This document shows positions 1 to 6,103 of a stretch of 9,097 nt of DNA, in pieces. Every line of letters starts with the position of its first letter. Within the stretch, counting starts at the first letter, position 1. Origin of the DNA: Natrialbaceae archaeon Tc-Br11_E2g1 (lineage in GTDB: Archaea > Halobacteriota > Halobacteria > Halobacteriales > Natrialbaceae); contig LKNC01000094.1 of assembly GCA_001564255.1 (NCBI GenBank), positions 1-9,097 of the forward strand, read 5' to 3'. Below the pieces are notes generated by a model. That model made no database searches and was not told where the DNA came from. It worked only from the letters and a program-made list of their open reading frames with translations. Position numbers and translations under genes: made by a program.

Positions 1-12
1 AAAAGTCAGTGA

Positions 13-75
13 ACACTCGATCGCGTCTCACGGCCCGTCGCCGGCGGTGACGGCCGTTCGAGTGCGATCGAGTGT
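13..75 (-). repeat. Nested inverted repeat downstream of elp3 (possible RNA hairpin or terminator)
   Basis: Positions 13-24 (ACACTCGATCGC) are the exact reverse complement of 64-75 (GCGATCGAGTGT). Inside this pair, 31-42 and 46-56 form a second stem with one bulged base: CGGCC pairs with GGCCG, GTC with GAC, and the stem closes on a three-base loop. Read on the minus strand, as elp3 is transcribed, the structure begins about 33 nt after the stop codon and is followed by a T-run at the window edge (positions 4-1). It could end or stabilise the elp3 transcript. The repeats are seen directly; the role is inferred. Confidence 0.4.
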
Positions 76-107
76 AAACTGAAACCGATTCGCCGCCCGC
101 GATCCGT

Positions 108-1769
108 TCACAGCCGCTTGCTCACGTACGGTCCGTCCTGATGGTAGCCGAGTTTCTTCCGATAGTACTCGCGTGCGCCGATACCCGAGATCACGCTCAG
201 TTTGTCGTAGCCGGCCTCGGCAGCGAGTTGCTCGGCCCGTTCCATCAGTTGCCGGCCGTAGCCCCGGTGTTGGTGTTGGCCGGTCTCGCCCTCGCGGCCG
301 ACGGCGACTTCGGTCCCGTAGACGTGTAGCTCGCGGAGCAACGCGGCGTTCTCGAGTTCCGGCCGGACTGGCTGGTTCGGGAATCGCAGGCGGGCAAAGC
401 CCACGAGCAGGTCCTTCTCGAAGTCCTCCACGGAGATGAACTGTTCCGTGCCGCCACAGGCGTCGTAGGTCATCACGTCGAGTTCGACCGTCTCGGGTTC
501 TTCGTCGTTCATTCCGGCTTCCCGACAGCGGATACACTCACACGACCAGCCGTGTTCGTCCATCCGTTTTCGGGCGAGTTGCCTGAGGTTCGACTTCCAG
601 ACGCCGGCGTCGATGAAGTCAGCGGGGATGTCCCGCTGGACGCGCTGGAGGCGCGTATAGCGGGGGATCATCTGCTTGATCTCGGCGACCAGCTGTGCCG
701 CCTCCTCGTTGTCGAGAGGGTCGTACTCGCCGTTGTACCACCGGTCGTAGGTCGCCGTCCCACGAACGACGAGGGTGGGATAGATCTTCAGGTAGTCGGG
801 TTTCCACTGTTCTTTCTCGAAGAGCCGGCGGAAGTCCTCGAGACACATCTCCTTTGACATTCCGGGCTGGCCGGGCATCATGTGGAAGCCGACTTTGAAC
901 GCCGAATCCCTGAGTCGGCGGTTCGCCTCTATCGATTCGGCGATGCCGTGTCCACGGTGCATCTCCCGGTTGATCCGCTCGTAGGTCGTCTGGACGCCGA
1001 CCTCGACTTTCGTCCCGCCGAGTTCGAGCATCCGGTCGATCTGTTCTGGGTCACACCAGTCGGGTTTGGTCTCGAAGGTCGTCCCGATGTTGCGAACGTC
1101 AGCCCGTTCGTTCTCGGCGATGACGTCCTCGACGTACTTCCACTCGTACTCCGCAGGGTCCTGGGCGAAACTGACGCCCTCGGCGGGTTCGGGTTCTTTT
1201 TCGACGTCGTAATCGTTCATCGCCTCCACGGCACGCTTGACGAACCACTCCTGGTAGTCGTGAGAGCGGGCGGTCATCGTCCCGCCCATCAGGATGAGTT
1301 CGACCTTGTCGACGGGGTGGCCGATCTCCCGTAACTGCTCGAGGCGCAGTCGAACCTGCCCGTAGGGGTCGTAATCGTTTTGCACCCCGCGGGCGGCGGC
1401 GGGCTCTTCGCCGGTGTAGCTCTGGGAACTCGAGAACTCCGAATCGGGGCCGCCGGGACAGTACAGACACTTCCCGTGGGGACACCGTTCGGGGCTGGTC
1501 ATGATCGCCACGGGCGAGACCCCCGAGGCCGTCCGGACGGGCTTTCGCTGGAGGACCGATTCGAGGTCCCCGCGGTACTCCCGGGGTGCGTAATCCAGCA
1601 GTTCGGAGTTTTTGGGGACTTTCGGTGCCGAGTGTTCCGAGCAGGCCTCGAGTTTGGCCGTCTCGAGGTCGTCGCTGTCTACCTCACCGTCGAGGATCCG
1701 CTCGACGAGGGTCTCACAGACCTTCTCGAATGCCTCCGTCTCGGTCGGATCGGACGTCTCGGAACTCAC
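108..1769 (-). CDS. elp3: Elp3, tRNA wobble-uridine (U34) modifying radical SAM / GNAT enzyme
   Basis: Archaeal Elp3 uses S-adenosylmethionine and acetyl-CoA to start the carboxymethyl-type modification of uridine 34 in the tRNA anticodon. It works in the cytoplasm and, in archaea, without the other Elongator subunits. The 553-residue product shows the radical SAM signature CxxxxCxxC at C96, C101 and C104, a core with the MGGT motif near 161-164, a cysteine cluster at C410, C412 and C415, and a C-terminal GNAT acetyltransferase domain (about 430-553) with the acetyl-CoA loop QHQHRGYGRQL (498-508) and YYRKKLGY (535-542). All key parts are present. The start is GTG at 1769: an upstream ATG at 1952 in the same frame would add 61 low-complexity residues and overlap a separate membrane-protein gene. 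A TATA-like box 28 nt before the GTG supports this start and suggests a leaderless transcript. The 46-bp gap to the upstream gene also allows co-transcription. Confidence 0.95.
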   Translation of the reverse strand: MSSETSDPTETEAFEKVCETLVERILDGEVDSDDLETAKLEACSEHSAPKVPKNSELLDYAPREYRGDLESVLQRKPVRTASGVSPVAIMTSPERCPHGKCLYCPGGPDSEFSSSQSYTGEEPAAARGVQNDYDPYGQVRLRLEQLREIGHPVDKVELILMGGTMTARSHDYQEWFVKRAVEAMNDYDVEKEPEPAEGVSFAQDPAEYEWKYVEDVIAENERADVRNIGTTFETKPDWCDPEQIDRMLELGGTKVEVGVQTTYERINREMHRGHGIAESIEANRRLRDSAFKVGFHMMPGQPGMSKEMCLEDFRRLFEKEQWKPDYLKIYPTLVVRGTATYDRWYNGEYDPLDNEEAAQLVAEIKQMIPRYTRLQRVQRDIPADFIDAGVWKSNLRQLARKRMDEHGWSCECIRCREAGMNDEEPETVELDVMTYDACGGTEQFISVEDFEKDLLVGFARLRFPNQPVRPELENAALLRELHVYGTEVAVGREGETGQHQHRGYGRQLMERAEQLAAEAGYDKLSVISGIGAREYYRKKLGYHQDGPYVSKRL

Positions 1770-1793
1770 TGTCCGCTTTTCGTCGCTCTCGGT

Positions 1794-1800
1794 GAATAAG
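1794..1800 (-). promoter_or_regulatory. TATA-like box of elp3
   Basis: On the minus strand the stretch CTTATTC is centred 28 nt before the GTG at 1769, the spacing expected for a leaderless haloarchaeal transcript. It supports both the GTG start and transcription of elp3 from its own promoter. It is a positional inference without transcript data. Confidence 0.45.
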
Positions 1801-1815
1801 CGTGTCGGACGGCGA

Positions 1816-2052
1816 TCAGTGGTTGTCCTCTCGCCCGCTGTGTGGCTGCTCGTCCCACCATCGGGCGACGGACTCGTCACCGAAGAGCACCGCCGCGGCC
1901 GGAACGACGACGACGTACCCGATGATGAGGACGGAGATCCAGAGGTTGCCACCGATTCCGGTGACGAGCAAGCCGAGCCAGGCCGCGGTCATGGCGAGTG
2001 AAGCGATGCCGACGACGTGCGCTCGAAGCCAGCCTACGGGGTTTCCAGTCAT
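1816..2052 (-). CDS. Small two-span membrane protein upstream of elp3, function unknown
   Basis: I recognise no function for this 78-residue protein. Two hydrophobic segments, about residues 13-32 and 37-57, are joined by a very short Gly/Asn turn (TGIGGN), so it is probably a helical hairpin in the cell membrane. The hydrophilic tail (59-78: DESVARWWDEQ, then Ser/Gly/Arg/Glu/Asp/Asn/His) and the short polar N-terminus should lie on the same side. There is no signal-peptide cleavage site, lipobox or cysteine. It lies 46 bp upstream of elp3 on the same strand and 90 bp downstream of the DHH-protein gene. An AT-rich TATA-like stretch lies about 27 nt before the ATG. The coherent hydrophobic pattern, acidic tail and promoter spacing make it more credible than the competing N-terminal extension of elp3 through the same DNA. 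A genuine gene is likely; its job is open. Confidence 0.75.
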   Translation of the reverse strand: MTGNPVGWLRAHVVGIASLAMTAAWLGLLVTGIGGNLWISVLIIGYVVVVPAAAVLFGDESVARWWDEQPHSGREDNH

Positions 2053-2075
2053 AGTGGGTCGATTCGCGCGCGAGT

Positions 2076-2081
2076 CAAAAG
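2076..2081 (-). promoter_or_regulatory. TATA-like box of the small membrane protein gene
   Basis: The minus-strand run CTTTTG is centred about 27 nt before the ATG at 2052. Spacing fits a leaderless promoter, but the box is weak in sequence. It is the most AT-rich patch of the 90-bp gap between this gene and the DHH-protein gene. Confidence 0.35.
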
Positions 2082-2142
2082 TCGTTGTCGATTGCCGGCG
2101 TCGCCACTTGCGGACGAACGGTCGGAGAACTGGCGGGTCCCG

Positions 2143-4185
2143 TTAGGAGAGCGTCTCGCCGAGTGCCTCGAGTGTGGCCGCACGCACCGCGTCGCGCTCG
2201 CCGGGGAGGAACTCCACGACGCCGTCGTGACCGCCGACGACGCCGACGCCCGCTCCCGGGACGGCCTCGGCGATGGCGTCGCCGAGGTCGCGGACGTCGA
2301 CCGGCTGGGTCCCACGGACCCGTAACTCGTCCTCGTCGACGCCGAGGGTGACGAACGGATCGTCGCCCCGTTCACGTCGGTGCAAGGCGTCGAGCAACAG
2401 TTCCGTCGACGGGAAATCAAACCGGTGGGTAAACGCCTCGGTGTCGAGGACGGCGACGGTGACGCCGTCGACCTCCTCGAGTTCCAGGTTCTCCCGGGCG
2501 GTCTCGAGTTCGGCCTCGAGTTTGTCCCGGAACTGCTCGGAGACGTGGGCCGCCAGATCGCTTTCCTCACCGAAAAGCAGGTCGGTGATCAACTCGCGTT
2601 TGTCCTTGTACGACTGGTAGTAGGCCTCGAGGGAAACGGCCTCCCGTCGTTCGGAGAGGGCGGTCTCGTCGTATCCGGCCTCCGTCGCAGCCTCGAGATA
2701 TCCCTCGGGAACCGCCTCCCAGTAGCTGACCGCGGGGAGATGACGGAGGTCAGCACGGACCTCGGCGTTGACGTGGGCTGCGACGTTGGCCGCGAGCGCC
2801 GTCGAGGTGGCACCCTCGGCACCCGAAAGCGTCGGGTTGACCGCCACCGCCACCTTCTCGCCTATCTCCGCGTCGCCACGGTTGTCGTCGATGACGACCG
2901 ACTCCGCACCGTAGATCCCCAGGAGGTCGTAGCCGTCCCCCGACTCGACGGTCGATCCGGCGTCGACGAGGACGACAAGCGGCAGTTGCTCGCCGTGACG
3001 GTCCCGTGCCTCGAGCATCGAGGTGACGTCGTCGGTCGCGGCGTCCATGTCGTAGACCGAGCCCTCGAGCGGACGACGTTCGAAGTAGTGGTACTCGGCG
3101 TCGTCGCGGGTGTGTTTCTCCCGGATCAAGGGGAGAACGGCACGTTCGAGCGCCGCCCCGGCGACGTAGCCGTCCGCGGTCGCGCTGTGACGGACGACGA
3201 CGGGCCGGGCCTCCATCACCGCCCGACGGATCGTCGTCGCCGCCTCGAGGAGGTCCTCTTCGACGGCTGTGACCGCGTCGTGGCCTGCGATCGGTTCGAC
3301 GTCCTCGGGACGGGCCTCGTCTTCGAGCGCACTCGAGAGGCGGTCGGCGACCGTCTCGCGCTCGTCGCCGTCGAGGATTTCGAGGGTCTCGGTCTCGATC
3401 TGTAAGTCGCCGTAGTGGCGCTCGACTTCCCCCTCGAGGGCGACGACGTCCTCGATATCCACTGCGGGATAGGCGCGGACGCCCGCCTGTTCGAACGCGG
3501 CACACTCGACGGTGCCGGCCTCATCACGCAGTTCGAACACCGTTGGACCGCTGGTCTGTCGGACGCCGGTGATCTCCCCCTCGAGGCGGACGACGGAGCC
3601 GACCTGGTCGTCGAGTGCGTCGACGGTGGTCCGCGCGAGCGGGGCGTCGGGCTCTTCTACCTCCATGGTCGGGCTCGCCGGTTCGGCTTCCTCGGTGGCC
3701 GTGTCACCGCCGTTGGTTGGTGTGTGTTCGTTCGACTCGTGTGTAGTCGCTGGCTCGTCGTCGGTGGCGTCGGCGTCGGAACCGGTTCCGGCGTCGTCGC
3801 CATACCCCTCGGGGTGGTACTCCCCGTCGGGAGCGTCGACCAGTTCCCCTCGGAACTCGCGGTCGCCCTGGCGGATCGACCAGCCGAGGTCGACGTTGCC
3901 GTTGTCTCTGACGTCCAGTACCTGTACGTAAACGGTGTCACCCCGTTGCCAGTCTAGGCTTTCGAGGCGGCGATCGAGTTCGCTTCGGTGCAGCAGACCC
4001 GTGACGTGGTCGCCCACGTCGACGAAGACGCCGAAATCGGCGTAGCCGTCGACAGTGCCCCGGTAGTAGCGGCCGGGGGTGAGTTGCGAAGGGGAGTTGC
4101 CTTCGAACTCGAAGGCGACGTCCTCTTCGTGGCTCTCACAGACGAGCCCGTCGACGGGCTTGCCACAGATGATACAGTTGCCCAT
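2143..4185 (-). CDS. Zinc-finger / S1 / OB-fold / DHH-family protein related to haloarchaeal RecJ3/RecJ4
   Basis: This 680-residue protein belongs to the archaeal DHH (RecJ-like) group, which acts on single-stranded DNA or RNA. In order it has a small zinc-binding motif (C4, C7, C16, H19), an S1 RNA-binding domain (about 38-105), an acidic Asp/Glu/Thr/Ser-rich linker (about 120-185), an OB-fold nucleic-acid-binding domain (about 195-272), a DHH phosphoesterase core (about 325-500) and a C-terminal DHHA1-like part with a GGH motif (651-653). The core is degenerate. The first motif reads TADG (336-339) rather than DxDG, the DHH triad reads DDN (433-435), and the later aspartate site appears to be SYWE (487-490). 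An aspartate of the second motif (D408) is kept. Haloferax RecJ3 and RecJ4 are known to form a nuclease complex with aRNase J; this protein may be the structural member of such a pair, which is inference. The gene appears monocistronic, with a TATA-like box 28 nt before the ATG. Family assignment is firm; paralogue number and activity are not. Confidence 0.88.
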   Translation of the reverse strand: MGNCIICGKPVDGLVCESHEEDVAFEFEGNSPSQLTPGRYYRGTVDGYADFGVFVDVGDHVTGLLHRSELDRRLESLDWQRGDTVYVQVLDVRDNGNVDLGWSIRQGDREFRGELVDAPDGEYHPEGYGDDAGTGSDADATDDEPATTHESNEHTPTNGGDTATEEAEPASPTMEVEEPDAPLARTTVDALDDQVGSVVRLEGEITGVRQTSGPTVFELRDEAGTVECAAFEQAGVRAYPAVDIEDVVALEGEVERHYGDLQIETETLEILDGDERETVADRLSSALEDEARPEDVEPIAGHDAVTAVEEDLLEAATTIRRAVMEARPVVVRHSATADGYVAGAALERAVLPLIREKHTRDDAEYHYFERRPLEGSVYDMDAATDDVTSMLEARDRHGEQLPLVVLVDAGSTVESGDGYDLLGIYGAESVVIDDNRGDAEIGEKVAVAVNPTLSGAEGATSTALAANVAAHVNAEVRADLRHLPAVSYWEAVPEGYLEAATEAGYDETALSERREAVSLEAYYQSYKDKRELITDLLFGEESDLAAHVSEQFRDKLEAELETARENLELEEVDGVTVAVLDTEAFTHRFDFPSTELLLDALHRRERGDDPFVTLGVDEDELRVRGTQPVDVRDLGDAIAEAVPGAGVGVVGGHDGVVEFLPGERDAVRAATLEALGETLS

Positions 4186-4210
4186 CTACTCTGACCAAGC
4201 AGGTTCGTCC

Positions 4211-4216
4211 TAAAAC
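4211..4216 (-). promoter_or_regulatory. TATA-like box of the DHH-family gene
   Basis: GTTTTA on the minus strand is centred 28 nt before the ATG at 4185. The spacing predicts transcription starting at or next to the start codon. Confidence 0.5.
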
Positions 4217-4324
4217 GGTTGTCGAAACGCGCTCGCGAAATTCGGACGCAGGTCGAATCGGGCGAATCGACGGGGAGACCGGGTGTTACGGCTGTTTTGA
4301 TGGGTCTACGAATCGAGAGCGACC

Positions 4325-4346
4325 CCCTCGAGGCCGAACTCGAGGG
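4325..4346. repeat. Perfect 8-bp hairpin with CTCGAG core
   Basis: CCCTCGAG at 4325-4332 and CTCGAGGG at 4339-4346 are exact reverse complements around a six-base loop. There is no T-run after it on either strand, so it is a poor terminator. It lies about 140 bp upstream of the DHH-protein start. Because CTCGAG is itself palindromic and very common in this genome, chance is a real alternative. Confidence 0.35.
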
Positions 4347-4555
4347 AAAACGTCACGGTCGGCCATGTCCCCTGTGGTCTGTGGCCGCATCCGCGACCGC
4401 TGGCGCGTGGTGTGTCCTTGCGGCGACACTCACCTCGAGAACATATCGTTTCACACTACTTTTCGCGTAAATGTCTGAGTATTGGTGATATAGCTGTCGA
4501 AGTGAACTCCCAGTCCGGCCTCAGCGTGTAAGCGTACAGACCCCGTCCGGAGAGA

Positions 4556-4690
4556 TTATCGACTGTCGTGTTTCGGATAGACCGGAACGTAATCGCCTTC
4601 AGACAGGCAGTTCAGTATCTCGCCTTTGTGGACCGTTGTCGCGCACCCGTGGCCGTTTTCGGTTACGCACGTCGACTGTACTACGTACAT
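4556..4690 (-). CDS. Small hypothetical protein, 44 residues, Cys-containing
   Basis: A short minus-strand frame runs from ATG at 4690 to TAA at 4556 and encodes 44 residues, beginning MYVVQSTCVTENGHGC and ending VYPKHDSR. I do not recognise a family. It is not hydrophobic, has no signal peptide, and contains three cysteines (C8, C16, C28) with two nearby histidines (H14, H21), so metal binding is possible but not shown. Support comes from a TATA-like AATATA centred 26-27 nt before the ATG, the same spacing as the established genes here, and from the mixed amino acid composition. Against it are the short length, a third-position GC content that looks lower than in the neighbours, and continuation of the open frame upstream of the ATG for about 22 codons to a TGA without another ATG, GTG or TTG. 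It lies isolated between the DHH-protein gene and uspA, all on the minus strand. Confidence 0.4.
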   Translation of the reverse strand: MYVVQSTCVTENGHGCATTVHKGEILNCLSEGDYVPVYPKHDSR

Positions 4691-4713
4691 TCGGGCAGAA
4701 ACATATTTTGGGC

Positions 4714-4719
4714 TATATT
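4714..4719 (-). promoter_or_regulatory. TATA-like box of the 44-residue ORF
   Basis: AATATA on the minus strand is centred 26-27 nt before the ATG at 4690. It is among the better TATA matches in the window and the main reason to take the small ORF seriously. Confidence 0.4.
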
Positions 4720-4881
4720 CACGGTCATCTGTTAGTTCGTGTCCCCTGCAGTTTCACGAGGGGGCGGCCAGGCCGGGATGGGGACGAACCCACCGACGGA
4801 GTCAGAACCCCATCACTACTACACCCGTCTGTCGCCGGGGGGCAGCGTACACCACCGTCTTCGCCGATCTCACGGTCGTGG

Positions 4882-4894
4882 CCGGACACTCCGG
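4882..4894 (-). terminator. Short hairpin directly after the uspA stop codon
   Basis: CCGGA and TCCGG form an exact five-base-pair stem with a three-base loop immediately 3' of the uspA TAA. No clear T-run follows on the minus strand, so termination is only a suggestion from position. Confidence 0.25.
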
Positions 4895-5287
4895 TTATCC
4901 CTCGGGACTGCAGACGAGGACCGTCCGGTCGGTCCCGAGGATGACGTCTTGGGTAACGCTTCCGAAGACGGCCTTGCCGGTCGGTGATCGCTTCCTGCCT
5001 GCGACGGCGATCATCGTCGCGTCGTGGTCGTCAGCCCGTTGTATCAGACTCGAGGCCGTGTCCCCACTCGATTCGTCGAGTGTCACCTCGACGCCGTGGT
5101 CCTCGAGGGTTTCCCGGGCACGCCGGACCGAGGCGACCTGGTCGACGGATGCTCCCTCGGGGTTCTCGTCGAAGGAGTGTACCAGTATCACCTCGAGTTC
5201 CTCGGCCCCTGGGATCGCGACGATCCCATCGGCGAGCGCTCGTGCGCGGTCCGCATCCGTGTCGATTCCTGCGACGATCGTGGGCAT
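4895..5287 (-). CDS. Universal stress protein (UspA family)
   Basis: A 130-residue single-domain cytoplasmic protein of the universal stress family, close to the usual length of about 140. Family hallmarks are the opening beta strand PTIVAGIDTD (2-11), the EVILVHSF strand (32-39), a charged helix around 50-64, and the C-terminal AVAGRKRSPTGKAVFGSVTQ (94-113) followed by RTVLVCSPEG. Members that bind ATP carry G-x2-G-x9-G-S/T; here the matching stretch is G97-x2-R100 with G109-S110 one residue closer, so the second glycine is lost and ATP binding is doubtful. GRKRSPTGKA-type versions are, as far as I recall, common in haloarchaea. The gene is divergent from the rdfA-like gene, 137 bp away, with its own TATA box. 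No particular stress or partner can be read from the sequence. Confidence 0.92.
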   Translation of the reverse strand: MPTIVAGIDTDADRARALADGIVAIPGAEELEVILVHSFDENPEGASVDQVASVRRARETLEDHGVEVTLDESSGDTASSLIQRADDHDATMIAVAGRKRSPTGKAVFGSVTQDVILGTDRTVLVCSPEG

Positions 5288-5310
5288 ATAGAGTGGACCA
5301 ACGGATCCAT

Positions 5311-5318
5311 CATAAATA
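5311..5318 (-). promoter_or_regulatory. TATA box of uspA
   Basis: CTATTTATG on the minus strand (core 5311-5318) is centred 27-28 nt before the ATG at 5287. It is one of the clearest TATA boxes in the window and predicts a leaderless transcript. Confidence 0.6.
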
Positions 5319-5394
5319 GTTGTGTCGACGCGGGTGGTGACAGTCGGACGTCGGCAGGGCGTGATCGCCGTATCCGTCCAGGGAACGGCGTCGC

Positions 5395-5401
5395 GTTTAT
5401 G
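5395..5401 (+). promoter_or_regulatory. TATA box of the rdfA-like gene
   Basis: GTTTATG is centred about 27 nt before the ATG at 5425. About 80 bp separates it from the divergent uspA TATA box, so the two promoters share one short regulatory region but do not overlap. Confidence 0.55.
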
Positions 5402-5424
5402 ACTCCGGACGCCGATTCGAGTCT

Positions 5425-6042
5425 ATGACCGAACCCGGAGACGTCGACGTCCGCCGGTACAAGGTGGGACGACTGATCGGCCGATACGACCTGTCCGATA
5501 TGGGCGGGGAACTCGTCGAACGGTGGATCGAACGCGAGGAGAGTCTCCGAACCCTGGAAACGTATTTCAACGAACGGGTGCTCGCCGCCGCGATCGACCA
5601 GCGGGCGACAGGCCCCGTCACCTCGCCCGTCGAGGAGTTGTACTTCGCGCTCACCGACGACGAGGCGAGTCCGGGAGAACGAATTAGTGCCGTCCGCCAA
5701 CTCGAGCGAGTTGACCTCTCCCCGGAGGAGTTGCGCGGGGAGTTCGTCACACATCAGGCGATCTACAACTACCTCACCGAGGGCCGCGGTGTGAGCAAAC
5801 CCGCCGACGGGGGTGATCCGGTCCGGCGGGAGGTCGAACGGATCGGGCGACTGAAAAGCCGGACCGAGGCCGTCGCGACCGACTCCGTCGACCGCCTGTC
5901 GAAGACCCCCCACCTCGAGATCTCGGGGTTTTCGGTCCTCGTGGACGTCTCCGTCGTCTGTGACCGGTGTGGGATCCGTTATTCTTTCGGGGAACTGCTC
6001 GAGGAGGGGTGTTCGTGTCCGGATCAGTCGACGACGGACTGA
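5425..6042 (+). CDS. rdfA: RdfA-family protein (rod-determining factor)
   Basis: This 205-residue protein matches the haloarchaeal RdfA family. In Haloferax volcanii RdfA is required for rod-shaped cells, and its gene neighbours sph3. Recognisable parts are the N-terminal RRYKVGRLIGRYDL (10-23) and GGELVERW (27-34), the helical stretch SLRTLETYFNERVLAAAI (40-57), the ELYFALTDDEAS segment (71-82), the VTHQAIYNYLT stretch (108-118), and a C-terminal putative zinc-binding module with C179-x2-C182 and C196-x-C198. There is no signal peptide or membrane segment, so it should be cytoplasmic. The sph-type gene follows 61 bp downstream on the same strand, reproducing the known pairing. A TATA box about 27 nt before the ATG argues for a leaderless transcript. 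Haloarchaeal genomes often carry several RdfA paralogues, so whether this copy controls shape is inference; how RdfA acts biochemically is not known to me. Confidence 0.85.
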   Translation: MTEPGDVDVRRYKVGRLIGRYDLSDMGGELVERWIEREESLRTLETYFNERVLAAAIDQRATGPVTSPVEELYFALTDDEASPGERISAVRQLERVDLSPEELRGEFVTHQAIYNYLTEGRGVSKPADGGDPVRREVERIGRLKSRTEAVATDSVDRLSKTPHLEISGFSVLVDVSVVCDRCGIRYSFGELLEEGCSCPDQSTTD

Positions 6043-6048
6043 CACGCG

Positions 6049-6058
6049 TACAGCTGTA
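6049..6058. promoter_or_regulatory. Palindrome TACAGCTGTA upstream of the sph promoter
   Basis: A perfect 10-bp palindrome lies six bases after the rdfA-like stop codon and just upstream of the sph TATA-like box, where a regulator could bind. A 10-bp palindrome is expected about once per kilobase by chance, so this is only suggestive. Confidence 0.25.
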
Positions 6059-6070
6059 AAGGGAACTCAG

Positions 6071-6078
6071 CAATTAAG
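6071..6078 (+). promoter_or_regulatory. TATA-like box of the sph-type gene
   Basis: CAATTAAG is centred about 29 nt before the ATG at 6104. It suggests that sph can be transcribed separately from the rdfA-like gene even though both lie on one strand with a 61-bp gap. Confidence 0.45.
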
Positions 6079-6103
6079 TCGCCACGGGGTCATAGCCGTC
6101 GGT

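Larger units (their letters stand above)
4186..4555. other. Non-coding gap between the DHH-protein gene and the 44-residue ORF
   Basis: I see no convincing gene in these 370 bases. The only long open frame (plus strand, 4219-4470, TTG start, 83 codons) lacks family resemblance and a spaced promoter. The stretch holds the promoter of the minus-strand DHH-protein gene near 4211-4216 and one perfect hairpin at 4325-4346. Around 4440-4500 the sequence becomes clearly more AT-rich than the flanking genes. Confidence 0.6.

Noticed and set aside
1770..1952. In-frame N-terminal extension of elp3 to an upstream ATG
   Set aside because: The extra 61 residues are Ser/Thr/Arg-rich low complexity, overlap the better-supported membrane protein gene, and the GTG at 1769 has a TATA-like box at the right distance.
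2380..3405. Long plus-strand open frame of 341 codons opposite the DHH-protein gene
   Set aside because: It is a shadow in GC-rich DNA; the minus-strand frame carries recognisable OB and DHH domains and the plus-strand product resembles nothing.
4219..4470. Plus-strand open frame of 83 codons in the gap after the DHH-protein gene
   Set aside because: It has a TTG start, no promoter at leaderless spacing, no domain resemblance and mixed codon use.
4755..4812. GC-rich patch with a possible T-arm-like GGGTTCGTCCC on the minus strand
   Set aside because: No acceptor stem, D-arm or anticodon arm could be built around it, and the T-loop is the wrong length, so it is not called a tRNA.
4626..5291. 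Plus-strand frames running through the gap and opposite uspA
   Set aside because: They cover the uspA gene in antisense, and the non-overlapping part has no recognisable protein features.
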